Shown: positions 1 to 9,019 of the stretch, one piece after another
How positions within the stretch are numbered: the stretch's first letter is position 1
Layout of the letters: each line of letters opens with the position of its first letter
Assembly: GCF_900116445.1 (NCBI RefSeq)
Contig: NZ_FPBH01000009.1
Location: forward strand, 124,001-188,000
Source: Paraburkholderia aspalathi
Lineage (GTDB): Bacteria > Pseudomonadota > Gammaproteobacteria > Burkholderiales > Burkholderiaceae
Direction: 5' to 3'
DNA length: 64,000 nucleotides
Translations under genes and position numbers: made by a program
The notes under the pieces: generated by a model
Told to the model about the DNA's origin: nothing
What the model saw: only the letters and a program-made list of their open reading frames with translations
The model's database searches: none

Positions 1-945
1 ACCGAGCTGCACGCCATCGTCCATGCCGTTGCCGACCCGTGCGCGGCGCGCGCGCTCTGCGAGCGCCTCGACCACCGCATCGTGCAGCCGGTCCGGCACG
101 TAGACGCGTTTGATTCCCGCGCAAATCTGCCCGTTGTTCGTGAACGCTCCCCAGAAAATGCCGGCCGCGACGCGTGAGGGATCGGCATCATCCAGTACGA
201 TCGCGGCGTCGTTTCCGCCCAGTTCCAGGGTGATGCGCTTCAGATCCGGAGATGCTGCAGCGGCGACCGCTTTGCCCGTTGCAACGGATCCTGTAAAGCT
301 GATCTTGCGAACCGTCGGATGACCGGTCATCCACGCACCCAGCGCATCGCCGCCGCTGACCACGTTCAGTACGCCAGGTGGCAAATGCCCGGTGATGATT
401 CGCCCAGCGGCGAGTGTCGACAGTGGCGTAAACGGCGAAGGCTTCAACACGATCGTATTTCCCGCGAGCAGTGCGGGTGCGAGCTTCATCCCGAGAAGAA
501 GCAGCGGGAAATTCCACGGCGTGATCGCGGCGACGACGCCCAGCGGACGGCGCACGAGCACTGCCTGACCCCGTGCATCGTCCTGGAGCGTCTCTGGCTG
601 CAGCGGCAGCTCCGCGAAATAGCTGAACCAGCGAGCGGTCTCGGTCACTTCGAAGACGGCCGCCATGAGCGGCTTGCCTTGTTCTTTTGTCACCAGTTCA
701 GCAAGCTCCAGTTGTGCAGCGATCAATGCGTTAGCGATGCCTTGCAGCGCCGCGCGGCGCGCGCTGTCGTCGCTTACGCTCCAGGACACGAAAGCCCGCG
801 ACGCACTGGCCATCGCGTCGTCGAGCTGATCCTGGGTGCATTGTGGGGCCTGCGCAAAGATCTCGCCGGTGCCGGGATTGACGACGTCGAACCACGAGGC
901 AGCGGTCGTCTCGCCGCCGTCGATCGTCATGTTGTAGAGGCTCAT
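1..945 (-). CDS. Aldehyde dehydrogenase (NAD(P)+), C-terminus outside window
   Basis: Oxidises an aldehyde to the carboxylic acid with NAD(P)+ in the cytoplasm. The 315 codons visible form the N-terminal two thirds of an ALDH-superfamily protein (usual length about 480). Seen: TPWNFP near residue 142, FTGS at 217, the general-base Glu of ELGGN at 241 and the catalytic Cys275 in GQICAG. The reading frame is still open at base 1. The ATG at 945 is preceded by GGAG at good spacing. It is the last visible gene of a minus-strand run P450, alcohol dehydrogenase, ALDH (38 bp after the alcohol dehydrogenase), so it probably oxidises the aldehyde which that enzyme makes. The substrate is unknown; the operon context is the only guide. 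Confidence 0.9.
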   Translation of the reverse strand, partial: MSLYNMTIDGGETTAASWFDVVNPGTGEIFAQAPQCTQDQLDDAMASASRAFVSWSVSDDSARRAALQGIANALIAAQLELAELVTKEQGKPLMAAVFEVTETARWFSYFAELPLQPETLQDDARGQAVLVRRPLGVVAAITPWNFPLLLLGMKLAPALLAGNTIVLKPSPFTPLSTLAAGRIITGHLPPGVLNVVSGGDALGAWMTGHPTVRKISFTGSVATGKAVAAAASPDLKRITLELGGNDAAIVLDDADPSRVAAGIFWGAFTNNGQICAGIKRVYVPDRLHDAVVEALAERARRARVGNGMDDGVQLG

Positions 946-983
946 AAAAACTCCGGATTGGAAAAGGGCGGCGTTGCGTCCGG

Positions 984-2087
984 TCAGAACCGCAAGACGG
1001 CGCGTGCGCCGCGTCCAGATGCGCAGTAGTCGAGTGCGTCGTTGACGGCCGGAAACTCGAACGTGTGGGTCACCAGTTCGTCGAGCTTCAACAGTTTCTG
1101 TTCGTAGAGACCAATCAGGCGTTGCACTTCGCGATGAACGTGCGCGGAACCGTAAAGCGAACCGCGAATGGTTTTCTCGGTCATGACGATGCCGGTAAAC
1201 GACGGCACGTTGACCACCACATCGTCGGGGCCCGCACCGACCAGCACGGCACGGCCGCCACGCCGCGTCATGCGGATCGCGTCGCGCACTGTGTCCTGAT
1301 GGCCGACCACCTCGATGGCGGCGTCCACTCCGCGTCCCTCTGTCGCCTTGCGAATCTGGCGGATCAGTTCGGCGCCTGGCTGTAGCGTCAGCGTCGCGCC
1401 GAATTCACGGGCGAACGCGAGCCGTTCCTCACTCGGATCGATCGCGATGATCTGGCTCGCGCCGCTGATACGCGCGCCTTGTATCGCGTTCAGACCGACC
1501 CCGCCGCAACCGATCACTGCAATCGATTCGCCTACCGCGACGCGGGCCGTGTTGACCGCCGCGCCGAACCCGGTCAGCACGCCGCAACCAATCAATGAAG
1601 CCGGGGCGAGATCCATCTCGGGCGGCAGTTTGACAGCGGCGCGGGCGGGCACGACGCAATGCCTCGAGAAGGTTCCGAGCCCGGCCATGTGGTAGACCGG
1701 CTCGCCGTTCCATCGGTAGCGAGTCGTGCCGTCAGGCATCGTGCCGCGCGCCATCGCCGCCGTGCCCGAGTCGCACAGCGACGGTTGCTCGTGCTGGCAG
1801 TAGAAGCATCGGCCGCATTGGGTGAGCCAGCTCAACACGACGCGATCGCCCGCAGCGAGTTCGGTCACGTCTTCGCCGACTTCGACTACTGTGCCGGCAC
1901 CTTCGTGACCGAGAACGACGGGCAATGGATTGGGCAGGCGTCCGGTGAAGACGGACAGATCGGAATGGCAGACACCCGATGCGCCGATTGCGACGAGCAC
2001 TTCGCCGGCGCGCGGCGGTTCGAGATCCAGATCGATCATCCGGATCGGTTCGCCCGGACGGGTGAGGACGGCGGCTTGCGTTTTCAT
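984..2087 (-). CDS. Zinc-dependent alcohol dehydrogenase (MDR family)
   Basis: Predicted NAD(P)-dependent oxidation of an alcohol to an aldehyde. The 367-residue protein has the catalytic-zinc Cys40 and the His61-Glu62 pair, four structural-zinc cysteines (91, 94, 97, 105) and the Rossmann motif GCGGVG at 193-198, all as in class III/benzyl-alcohol-type enzymes. The frame extends upstream to 2303, but that part overlaps the P450 gene and has no family similarity, so I start at the ATG at 2087, where the MDR N-terminus (MKTQAAVL) begins. It sits 56 bp downstream of the P450 and 38 bp upstream of the ALDH, which suggests a hydroxylation-to-acid relay. The true substrate cannot be read from sequence. 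Confidence 0.92.
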   Translation of the reverse strand: MKTQAAVLTRPGEPIRMIDLDLEPPRAGEVLVAIGASGVCHSDLSVFTGRLPNPLPVVLGHEGAGTVVEVGEDVTELAAGDRVVLSWLTQCGRCFYCQHEQPSLCDSGTAAMARGTMPDGTTRYRWNGEPVYHMAGLGTFSRHCVVPARAAVKLPPEMDLAPASLIGCGVLTGFGAAVNTARVAVGESIAVIGCGGVGLNAIQGARISGASQIIAIDPSEERLAFAREFGATLTLQPGAELIRQIRKATEGRGVDAAIEVVGHQDTVRDAIRMTRRGGRAVLVGAGPDDVVVNVPSFTGIVMTEKTIRGSLYGSAHVHREVQRLIGLYEQKLLKLDELVTHTFEFPAVNDALDYCASGRGARAVLRF

Positions 2088-2143
2088 AAGTGAGGATGTT
2101 TCCGCGGAGAGCAAAGAGACGATGGGCAGGTACTGCCGGCCAG

Positions 2144-3346
2144 TCAGCGATCGACAGCGATCAGAACCTGTTCCGGTCCGCGCGTTTGACCGGCGGTCCA
2201 TTCGACTGCGTCCGACGCGGTGAGATGAAAATTCGGCATGGCCCGCAACCATTCTTCGAGCGCCACGCGCAATTCGAGGCGCGCCACGTTCGAGCCGAGG
2301 CAACGATGCTCGCCGGAGGAAAACGTCAGATGCCGGTTGCGTTTGCGATCGAGCTTGACGGTGTCGGGCTCGTCGAACACGGCTGGATCGCGATTGGCGG
2401 CGGCCAGCGGCAGAATCACGCGTTCCTGCGCGGCGATGCAGCGGCCGTGTAGTTCGACCGGCTCCGAGGTCAGGCGCGCAATCGAAACCGGCGCATAAGC
2501 GCGCAACAGTTCTTCGACCGCAGTGGTGCGCATCATGTCCGGCTGCGCCAACAGCTGCGCGCGATCGTCAGGGTGCGATGCGAGGTGCCACAGGCTCGCG
2601 CCCATCGCGCTCCAGGTCGTGTCCGCGCCGGCCAATACAAGCAGGAACAGGCTGCCCAACTTGTGCTTGCGGCTGAGCGGTTCGCCGTCCAGCGTGGCAT
2701 GGGCGAGATAGCTGATCAGATCGTCACCCGGCGCGCTCGCGCGTTCTTCGAGAAGCTTCTCCAGATACGCTAGCTTCTCCTGCACGACGGCGCTGCGCAC
2801 TTTCTGGTCGAGCGGTCCAAGCCGCACCAGTCTGACGACCCAATCGACAAAACGGTTTTGCGCGTCGAGCGGGACTTTGAGAATGTGCGATATCACCGAG
2901 AGCGCGAGCGGGCGTGCGAAATCGCCGACGGCATCGCCTTCACCTCGCTCGGCGATGGCCGTGGCGAGCCGGCGTGCTTCGTCGCGCACGAACGGTTCCA
3001 GTTCGGCGATCTTCGCGGGCGTGAAGAAAGGCGCGAGCAGATCGCGATGTGCCTTGTGGTCATCAGGACTCGACGTGAGCGGCGGCAAAAAGAGTTCGTG
3101 TCCGATTTCCGGAATCGGTCCGGCTACTTCGACGGCGCGTGACGAAAAGCGCGCGCCGTCGTGAGCGATGTCGCGCACGTCGTCATAACGGGTGACCACC
3201 CATGAGCCACCCCACTTGTCACTGTGCGCCACGGGGCAGCCGCCTTGCCGCATTGCAGCCCACAGCGCATCTGGGTCGTTGGCGTAGTCGCCCGCGAAGA
3301 TGTCGTAGCCGTCCTTTACGTTGCTTGCGTTCGTTGCGTCGCTCAT
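2144..3346 (-). CDS. Cytochrome P450 monooxygenase
   Basis: Soluble bacterial P450, 400 residues. The I-helix motif AGADTT is at 239-244, the K-helix ExxR (EELLR) at 278-282 and the haem loop FSSGEHRCLG at 342-351, with Cys349 as axial ligand. It lacks a membrane anchor and fused reductase, so it needs external ferredoxin and reductase; none lies beside it. It is first gene of the operon with a Zn-alcohol dehydrogenase and an aldehyde dehydrogenase, which fits hydroxylation of a methyl or methylene group and oxidation to an acid. The GGAG ribosome site lies just before the ATG. A CTACAT-N23-GTGTAG site (3387-3421) lies 41-75 bp upstream, where it could control transcription. The layout resembles terpene-alcohol P450 operons, but the substrate is unassigned. 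Confidence 0.95.
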   Translation of the reverse strand: MSDATNASNVKDGYDIFAGDYANDPDALWAAMRQGGCPVAHSDKWGGSWVVTRYDDVRDIAHDGARFSSRAVEVAGPIPEIGHELFLPPLTSSPDDHKAHRDLLAPFFTPAKIAELEPFVRDEARRLATAIAERGEGDAVGDFARPLALSVISHILKVPLDAQNRFVDWVVRLVRLGPLDQKVRSAVVQEKLAYLEKLLEERASAPGDDLISYLAHATLDGEPLSRKHKLGSLFLLVLAGADTTWSAMGASLWHLASHPDDRAQLLAQPDMMRTTAVEELLRAYAPVSIARLTSEPVELHGRCIAAQERVILPLAAANRDPAVFDEPDTVKLDRKRNRHLTFSSGEHRCLGSNVARLELRVALEEWLRAMPNFHLTASDAVEWTAGQTRGPEQVLIAVDR

Positions 3347-3386
3347 GAGTGTCTCCGGTGTCGTTCCCTGTCACGTGCAGTTAACA

Positions 3387-3421
3387 CTACATATAACAAT
3401 CCAAAATGTCAAAGTGTGTAG
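3387..3421. promoter_or_regulatory. Putative PaaX-family operator, site 1
   Basis: CTACAT (3387-3392), 23 bp, GTGTAG (3416-3421). The same arm spacing recurs at three other promoters in the window. It lies 41-75 bp before the P450 start codon. The binding protein is inferred (one or both PaaX paralogues). Confidence 0.6.
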
Positions 3422-3568
3422 TACGTTTTATGAGGTATCCGGAACGGCAAAATGCGCTCCGGCTGTCGTCGGAGATCGCGGATAACCTGCTGGCAAAGAT
3501 CGCTGCGCCGATGCCGCGTTTACACCTATCGAGGTTGACGCAAGCGATGAACTAGACTTGGTTATGTT

Positions 3569-3603
3569 CTACATAAAAACAAACATAGGATCGTATTGAG
3601 TAG
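3569..3603. promoter_or_regulatory. Putative PaaX-family operator, site 2
   Basis: CTACAT (3569-3574), 23 bp, GAGTAG (3598-3603). The left arm is perfect and the right arm keeps GTAG. It lies about 92 bp before the ligase start at 3696, whose operon includes the first PaaX gene, so it could serve autoregulation. Confidence 0.5.
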
Positions 3604-3695
3604 ATTAAATTCTGTGTGCAGCGCGGTGTTCCTGCAGTCCGTAACAAACATGGCGCGCCACAGCCCGCATTCACTACAATCGATGGAGCGAAGCG

Positions 3696-5375
3696 ATGGG
3701 CGCGGAGGTTGGATTGGCCGAGTCGTACTGGGCGAAAGACACATCGGTCGAGGTGCTGGACTGCACGCTCGGCGATCTGTTGCGTAAGGCAGCGGCCGAG
3801 GTGCCTGAGCGCATCGCACTGGTCGAAGGAATCGAAGACTGCGCGGTGCGGCGGCGGTGGAGTTATCGCGCGTTGCTCGAAGCGGCCGAGCAGGTGGCGC
3901 ATGCGCTGCTTTCCCGTTTCGCGTCCGGCGAGCGGATTGCGGTGTGGGCGCCGAACTGTCCCGAGTGGATCCTGTTGCAACACGGCGCGGGGCTCGCGGG
4001 AATCGTTCTGGTGCCGGTCAACCCGGCTTTTCTCGCGGACGAACTCACGCACGTTCTGAAGACGTCGGAAGTCGCTGGCGTCTTCTACGCACCGCTCTAC
4101 CGCAATAACGATCTGTCAGCGGTTCTGGCGTCGGTGCGCGCGCGCGTGCCGCATCTGCGGGAAACGGTGTGTCTGAGCGACTGGGAGGACTTCGTCGATT
4201 CGGCCGGCGCGAGCACGCCGCTGCCGGCAATCGCCCCCGGCGACATGGTGCAGATTCAGTACACGTCCGGCACCACTGGATTTCCGAAAGGTGCCTGTCT
4301 ACATCAACGCGGCATCGTCAACGCATCGCGCTTCGCCGCGTTGCGCGCGGGCTTCGGCGACGGCGGCGTGTGGATCAACGCCATGCCACTGTTCCATGTG
4401 GGTGGCTGCGGCGTGTCCGCGGTCGGTGCGCTAGCGCAACGCGGGACCTTCGTGCTGATGCCAGGCTTCGATGCCCCGAAGATGTTGGAAATGATCGAAA
4501 GCGAACGGGGTACGGCCACGCTGGTCGTGCCCACAATGCTGGTTGCGATGCTCGATCATCCGGACCGGCCGCGCCGCGATCTGTCGTCGCTCAAGCTGAT
4601 TCTCTCCGGCGCGTCGGCTGTTCCGGCCGCGCTCGTCAGGCGGACGACCACGACTTTCGGCTGCAAGTTTTCGATCCTCTTCGGTCAGACGGAACTGAAC
4701 GGCGTCATTACGCAAACCGGCGGCGACGACTCGCCTGAGGATCAGGCCGAAACTGTAGGCCGTCCGTTACCGCAGATGGAACTGAAAATTGCCGACCCAA
4801 TCTCGGGCGAAGTGCTGCCGCTCGATACGTCGGGCGAAATCTGCGCGCGTGGCTATCAGACCATGAAAGGCTATTTCAACGCGGCCGATGCGACCGGCGC
4901 CACGCTGCGCGAAGACGGCTGGCTTCATACCGGCGATCTCGGTGCAATGGATGAGCGCGGCTATGTACGCGTCACGGGCCGGCTCAAGGACATGATCATT
5001 CGCGGCGGCGAGAATATCTATCCGCGTGAGATCGAAGAGGTGCTGTTCGATCATCCCGGCGTTGCGCACGTGTGCGTGATAGGTCTGCCCGACGAGCGGT
5101 GGGGTGAAGTCGTGGCGGCAGTCATACGGCTCTCGGCTAACGACGGGGCGGCTCCTGATACAACGCCTCCTTGCGCGGCATTTGTCGACGGCTTGCATGC
5201 GTGGTGCCGCAGCCGTCTCGCCGCCTACAAAACGCCTGCCGTCTGGTTCTTCATCGACGAATGGCCGCTCACCGCGAGCGGCAAAGTGCGCAGGCACGTG
5301 CTGCGCGAGCAGATCCTGGGTGGCGGCCATCGTGGGCTGGTTGCCACGAAGACGCCCGTGCAACCGGTCGGTTGA
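3696..5375 (+). CDS. AMP-forming acyl-CoA synthetase (ligase 1)
   Basis: Activates a carboxylic acid to its CoA thioester through an acyl-adenylate. The 559-residue ANL-superfamily enzyme has the P-loop-like YTSGTTGFPKG at 189-199, GQTELNG in the middle, TGDLG and RLKDMIIRGGEN before the C-terminal domain, and a C-terminal SGK lysine. It is collinear with ligase 3 (15428-17101): most motifs fall at the same residue numbers, so the two are recent paralogues. GGAG precedes the ATG. It is followed after 13 bp by a PaaX regulator and faces the P450 operon, so it probably activates the acid made by P450, alcohol dehydrogenase and ALDH. Whether the acid is aliphatic, aromatic or terpenoid is not visible. 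Confidence 0.93.
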   Translation: MGAEVGLAESYWAKDTSVEVLDCTLGDLLRKAAAEVPERIALVEGIEDCAVRRRWSYRALLEAAEQVAHALLSRFASGERIAVWAPNCPEWILLQHGAGLAGIVLVPVNPAFLADELTHVLKTSEVAGVFYAPLYRNNDLSAVLASVRARVPHLRETVCLSDWEDFVDSAGASTPLPAIAPGDMVQIQYTSGTTGFPKGACLHQRGIVNASRFAALRAGFGDGGVWINAMPLFHVGGCGVSAVGALAQRGTFVLMPGFDAPKMLEMIESERGTATLVVPTMLVAMLDHPDRPRRDLSSLKLILSGASAVPAALVRRTTTTFGCKFSILFGQTELNGVITQTGGDDSPEDQAETVGRPLPQMELKIADPISGEVLPLDTSGEICARGYQTMKGYFNAADATGATLREDGWLHTGDLGAMDERGYVRVTGRLKDMIIRGGENIYPREIEEVLFDHPGVAHVCVIGLPDERWGEVVAAVIRLSANDGAAPDTTPPCAAFVDGLHAWCRSRLAAYKTPAVWFFIDEWPLTASGKVRRHVLREQILGGGHRGLVATKTPVQPVG

Positions 5376-5388
5376 TCAGGTTAGCCTC

Positions 5389-6273
5389 ATGACCGCACGC
5401 CTCGCCCTCGCGACAGACACCTCAACGCGTGCTGCCCCTGCGGATACCGCTGCGCGGCGTATGAATTCCGGTAGCGCTCGCTCGTTGCTGCTCACTTTGC
5501 TCGGCGAATTCGTGCGACCCGGTGGACGCGCGGTCTGGACCGCCACGCTCGTTCACGCGATGGGTGGAATCGGGATCACTGAAAAGTCGGCGCGTCAGGC
5601 GATCGCGCGCGCTGGGGCGTCGGGATGGATCGAGGCGCACCGGGTCGGCAGGGAGACCTGCTGGGCGCTGACAGGGCGCGGCCGCCGCATCATCGACGAA
5701 GGTGCGCAGCGCGTGCAGTCGATGAGCCACAATGCGCCATGGGACGGCCGCTGGCTGGTCGTTGCGATTTCGCTGCCGGAATCGCATCGGCCCGAGCGCA
5801 TCAAGCTCTATCGCGCGTTGTCGTGGGCGGGTTTCGGCAATCCGATGCCGGGTGTCTGGGTCAATCCGCACACGGAACGTGAAGAAGAGACGCAACGCGT
5901 GGTCGAGCAACTGGGTCTGGCCGCCTTCACGTGCGCATTCGCTGGGTCCGGGTTGCGTTTCGGTTTGACGGACCGGCAGTTGGTCGAAAAGTCATGGGAC
6001 CTGGAGTCGGTCGCGGCACATTATGACGTGTTGCTCGAACAGTTCGGCAAGCTGCGGCCGCGCTCCGATGACTCGGTGCTGTTCACGCACGTCAAACTGG
6101 TGAACGCGTGGCAGCGTGTGCCGTTCATCGATCCGGGTTTGCCAACCGCCTTGCTGCCGTCGCGCTGGCGGGGCCGCGAGGTGGCCGCGAAGCTCGAGTC
6201 GTTGCGCGAGCAATGGAGCGGCGCGGCGCATGCGCGTTGGGGCGAGCTCGCGGGCGCCGCGCCGGTCCTCTGA
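5389..6273 (+). CDS. PaaX-family transcriptional regulator 1
   Basis: A PaaX-like protein of 294 residues: an N-terminal winged helix (about 25-95; ARSLLLTLLGEF, then SARQAIARA as the recognition region), a middle domain containing YRALSWAGFGNP and a C-terminal PaaX domain (about 200-285). Family members such as E. coli PaaX repress CoA-dependent aromatic degradation and respond to acyl-CoA intermediates. The ATG at 5389 lies just after the ligase stop, so the two genes are cotranscribed. The longer frame from 5104 overlaps the ligase and is rejected. A paralogue lies at 9531. No phenylacetate (paa) genes are nearby, so the ligand is probably the CoA ester of this module's own substrate. Confidence 0.9.
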   Translation: MTARLALATDTSTRAAPADTAARRMNSGSARSLLLTLLGEFVRPGGRAVWTATLVHAMGGIGITEKSARQAIARAGASGWIEAHRVGRETCWALTGRGRRIIDEGAQRVQSMSHNAPWDGRWLVVAISLPESHRPERIKLYRALSWAGFGNPMPGVWVNPHTEREEETQRVVEQLGLAAFTCAFAGSGLRFGLTDRQLVEKSWDLESVAAHYDVLLEQFGKLRPRSDDSVLFTHVKLVNAWQRVPFIDPGLPTALLPSRWRGREVAAKLESLREQWSGAAHARWGELAGAAPVL

Positions 6274-6297
6274 GCGGCGTCGCGCCGATTCTTTGCG

Positions 6298-7605
6298 CTA
6301 GCGGTTGGTGATCCTGGCCGGCAGCAGGAATGTGAGCAGGCAGCCCAGCATGGCGAACCCGGCGAATATCAAGAGCCCGGCGCCGACGCTATGCGTGGCA
6401 TCCTTGATCCAGCCGATAAGGAAGGTCGCGAAGAACCCACCGAGGTTGGCCACCGAGTTGATGAGTGCAATGCCCGCTGCCGCGGCGCGGCCCTTCAGCA
6501 GACTACCGGGAATGGCCCAGAACACAGGAAACGACGCAAAGATGCACGCATTTGCGACAGTCAGGAGTGCGAGCGTGATGAATGTGTTGTCGAGAAAACG
6601 TGCCGCCACTGCAATGCTGACGCCCGCAGTGAAGAGCGGGATGATCAGATGCCAGCGCCGCTCGCGGTGCCTGTCCGAGCGTGCCGCGAGCACCAGCATC
6701 AACAGGATCGCCGCGAGGCTCGGAATGGCGGTGAGCAGGCCGATCCGCAGACTGCCTTGTACGCCCGACTCGCGAATAATGGTCGGCAGCCAGAAGCCGA
6801 TCACGTAGATGATCAGCGCCAGCGTCATGTTGATCAAAGACAACACCCACACATAGCCGTTACGCAACGCCGGGCCGGCGCCTTCGTGCTTCAGCATCGG
6901 CGGATGGCGTGCCAGATCGCCGTGCAGCGCGTCTTTTTCGCTCGCAGTCAGCCAGGTCGCCGCCTGAGCGTTGCGCGGCAACAGAATCAGCACCAGCAGG
7001 CCGAGTGCGATCGATGGAATGCCTTCGAGAAAAAACAACCATTGCCAGCCTGTCCAGCCATGCACGCCGGCGGAGGCGCCCATGATCCAGCCTGACAGTG
7101 GGTTGCCGATCAGACTCGCGAGCGGCAGTCCCATCAGAAACAGCCCGACTGCGCGGCCACGCAGGTCCGGCGGATACCACTGCGTCAGATAGAGCAGTAC
7201 GCCGGGGAGAAAACCGGCCTCGGCCGCGCCGAGCAGGAAGCGCACGACATAGAACTGAGTCGGTGTCGTCACGAGCAACGTGCACATCGACAACGCGCCC
7301 CACGTGATCATGATGCGGCTGATCCATAGCCGCGCGCCGAAGCGGTGTAGCAAGAGATTGCTCGGCACTTCCAGCGCGACATAGCCGACGAAAAACAGGC
7401 CTGCGCCGAGTCCGTAAACCGTTTCGCTGAACTGCAGATCGACTGACATCTGTAACTTCGCCAGACCGATGTTGATGCGGTCGAGATACGCGGCGAGATA
7501 ACAAAGGCACAGAAACGGAATCAGCCGCCAGGTGATCTTCCGGTATATCGACGCCGTCGTTGCAACGGGCAACGCGATGCCGGGCGCTTCATAAGTCGGT
7601 TGCAT
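6298..7605 (-). CDS. MFS transporter, anion:cation symporter (ACS) type
   Basis: Inner-membrane major-facilitator protein, 435 residues, with about 12 hydrophobic helices and the MFS loop after helix 2 (LLHRFGARLWISR). The N-terminal pattern LDRINIGLAKLQM and the motif near GAAEAGFLPG are typical of the ACS family, which imports organic anions such as phthalate, tartrate or hexuronates by proton symport. A ribosome site AAAGGAA precedes the ATG. It is the only inner-membrane carrier in this module and is followed upstream by a porin on the same strand (63 bp gap), so the pair probably brings the growth substrate across both membranes. The substrate is unknown. Confidence 0.9.
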   Translation of the reverse strand: MQPTYEAPGIALPVATTASIYRKITWRLIPFLCLCYLAAYLDRINIGLAKLQMSVDLQFSETVYGLGAGLFFVGYVALEVPSNLLLHRFGARLWISRIMITWGALSMCTLLVTTPTQFYVVRFLLGAAEAGFLPGVLLYLTQWYPPDLRGRAVGLFLMGLPLASLIGNPLSGWIMGASAGVHGWTGWQWLFFLEGIPSIALGLLVLILLPRNAQAATWLTASEKDALHGDLARHPPMLKHEGAGPALRNGYVWVLSLINMTLALIIYVIGFWLPTIIRESGVQGSLRIGLLTAIPSLAAILLMLVLAARSDRHRERRWHLIIPLFTAGVSIAVAARFLDNTFITLALLTVANACIFASFPVFWAIPGSLLKGRAAAAGIALINSVANLGGFFATFLIGWIKDATHSVGAGLLIFAGFAMLGCLLTFLLPARITNR

Positions 7606-7668
7606 TTGGTTTTCCTTTGAGCTTGCACGTGCGGTGGCGGGAGGGCAACAGGAGCGACGCCGCGTGAC

Positions 7669-8769
7669 CTAGAATTTGTGCCGCAAACCGATGCGTACCG
7701 CGAGCTGATTGGTCGTGGAGGAAGCCGGCAGCGAGTACAGGTTGGCCACCTTGGCATCGCCACCCGCATGCTGGTAAGAGATCGACGTGTAGACGTCTGT
7801 GCGTTTGGAGAGGAAGTAATCCACGGTGCCGCTGACTTGCTGGTACTTCGGCTTCATGCCGGAATCCACCAGCTTGACGTTGCTCTGTGCGAGCGCGGTG
7901 GTCAGAAACAGCGCGGGACTCGCCGCGTAACTGCCGAAGACTTCGAAGTTGTCGACATTCACGGGCGAGGTGGTGACGTCGAAACGCACATGGCTGTAGG
8001 TCGCGCCGACGGTGAACTTGCCGATCTGGTAGTTGCCGGACACGACTGCGATCTGTTGTTTGAGCACGGTGCCGGTCTCGTAGAGCGCCGGGAGCGACGG
8101 ATAATCCGAGCCGGAAGTTCCGGACATGCCCACCGCACCCGTTGTGTTGCCCGCAGGTTGGTTCAGATCCTCATAGGCCGCCGCAATCGAAAACCCACCG
8201 TGTTTATAGCTTGCCCCGACGTTCCATACCCGGTTGGTCGCGAACGAGCCTGCCTCATTACCGAATGCGTAAATGCCGCCGAACGAAAAGCCACCGTAGC
8301 TCGGGCTGATGTATTTGACGGCGTTGCTAAGGCGGAACGTGTGCTGGAGGTTGTCGTTATCCTGAACATGCCCGGAATAGACACCGAGATACGGTACGGA
8401 GCTGACCGGAATGACGAAATCCGCGATCAGGTCGTATTGCCGGCCGACCGAGATCGTGCCGTACTGGTTCGACAGGCCAAGATACGCTTGCCTGCCGAAT
8501 TCGCGGCCGCCTTGCATGAACGTGCCGTCGAACAGGTTGAAGCCGCTTTCCATCACCGCGACGCTTGTCAATCCACCGCCCAGGTCTTCTGTGACGCGCA
8601 GTCCCCAGGCGTCGCCCTGCATCACGCTGCTGGCGGTCTGCCAGTTCGATGATCCTTTCTGATTGTTGGTGTAGGTGAGGCCCGCGTCGATCAGGCCATA
8701 GAGCGTCACAGTCGCGTGCGCGGCGCCTGTGAACGCCAGACAGGTCATGCCGAAAGCAATCTTCTTCAT
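7669..8769 (-). CDS. Outer-membrane trimeric porin 1
   Basis: Gram-negative general porin of the Burkholderia/Neisseria type, 366 residues. Seen: a signal peptide of about 19 residues ending GAAHA, the mature start TVTLYGLIDAG, alternating beta strands throughout, the typical GQAYLGLSNQYGTISVGR-like first-loop region near residue 95 and a terminal phenylalanine (LRHKF), as needed by the BAM machinery. I start at the ATG at 8769, behind GGAG. It forms a diffusion pore for small solutes and sits upstream of the MFS gene in the same direction. Site 3 lies in its promoter region, so expression is probably tied to the catabolic module. Confidence 0.93.
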   Translation of the reverse strand: MKKIAFGMTCLAFTGAAHATVTLYGLIDAGLTYTNNQKGSSNWQTASSVMQGDAWGLRVTEDLGGGLTSVAVMESGFNLFDGTFMQGGREFGRQAYLGLSNQYGTISVGRQYDLIADFVIPVSSVPYLGVYSGHVQDNDNLQHTFRLSNAVKYISPSYGGFSFGGIYAFGNEAGSFATNRVWNVGASYKHGGFSIAAAYEDLNQPAGNTTGAVGMSGTSGSDYPSLPALYETGTVLKQQIAVVSGNYQIGKFTVGATYSHVRFDVTTSPVNVDNFEVFGSYAASPALFLTTALAQSNVKLVDSGMKPKYQQVSGTVDYFLSKRTDVYTSISYQHAGGDAKVANLYSLPASSTTNQLAVRIGLRHKF

Positions 8770-8898
8770 CAACGTCTCCAAATGATCGGGATTTTTTTGT
8801 TATACGTATGACTAAGGATATGGGTCTGGCGTGGCGCTTTGCGTAGCCGCGATTCGTTCGTCGCGGAACATGAGATGTAACGGAGCGCTTCTGATGTG

Positions 8899-8933
8899 CT
8901 ACATTATGCGATATCAATTTACATCTCATGTAG
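8899..8933. promoter_or_regulatory. Putative PaaX-family operator, site 3
   Basis: CTACAT (8899-8904), 23 bp, ATGTAG (8928-8933); with flanking bases the arms extend to GCTACAT and ATGTAGC. It lies in the 250-bp divergent gap between the porin (leftward) and the thioesterase (rightward). Its right flank ATGTAGCATTTAT also occurs at site 4. Confidence 0.7.
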
Positions 8934-9019
8934 CATTTATGCAGCGACGTGTTTACCCTTAAACGGCGATTTCTGGCGCCGGGGGACGCGTTCGCCAATT
9001 CACCTTGGAGCAGGGACAC

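Larger units (their letters stand above)
3347..3695. other. Divergent promoter region, 349 bp
   Basis: Intergenic stretch between the P450 operon (leftward) and the ligase-PaaX operon (rightward). It holds two CTACAT-N23-NNGTAG sites, one near each gene. Between them is a 41-codon open frame (3430-3555) with no convincing ribosome site or relative that I recognise; I do not call it a gene. Confidence 0.7.

Noticed and set aside
3430..3555. 41-codon open frame in the P450/ligase promoter gap
   Set aside because: No ribosome site and no similarity I recognise; it lies between two operator-like sites.
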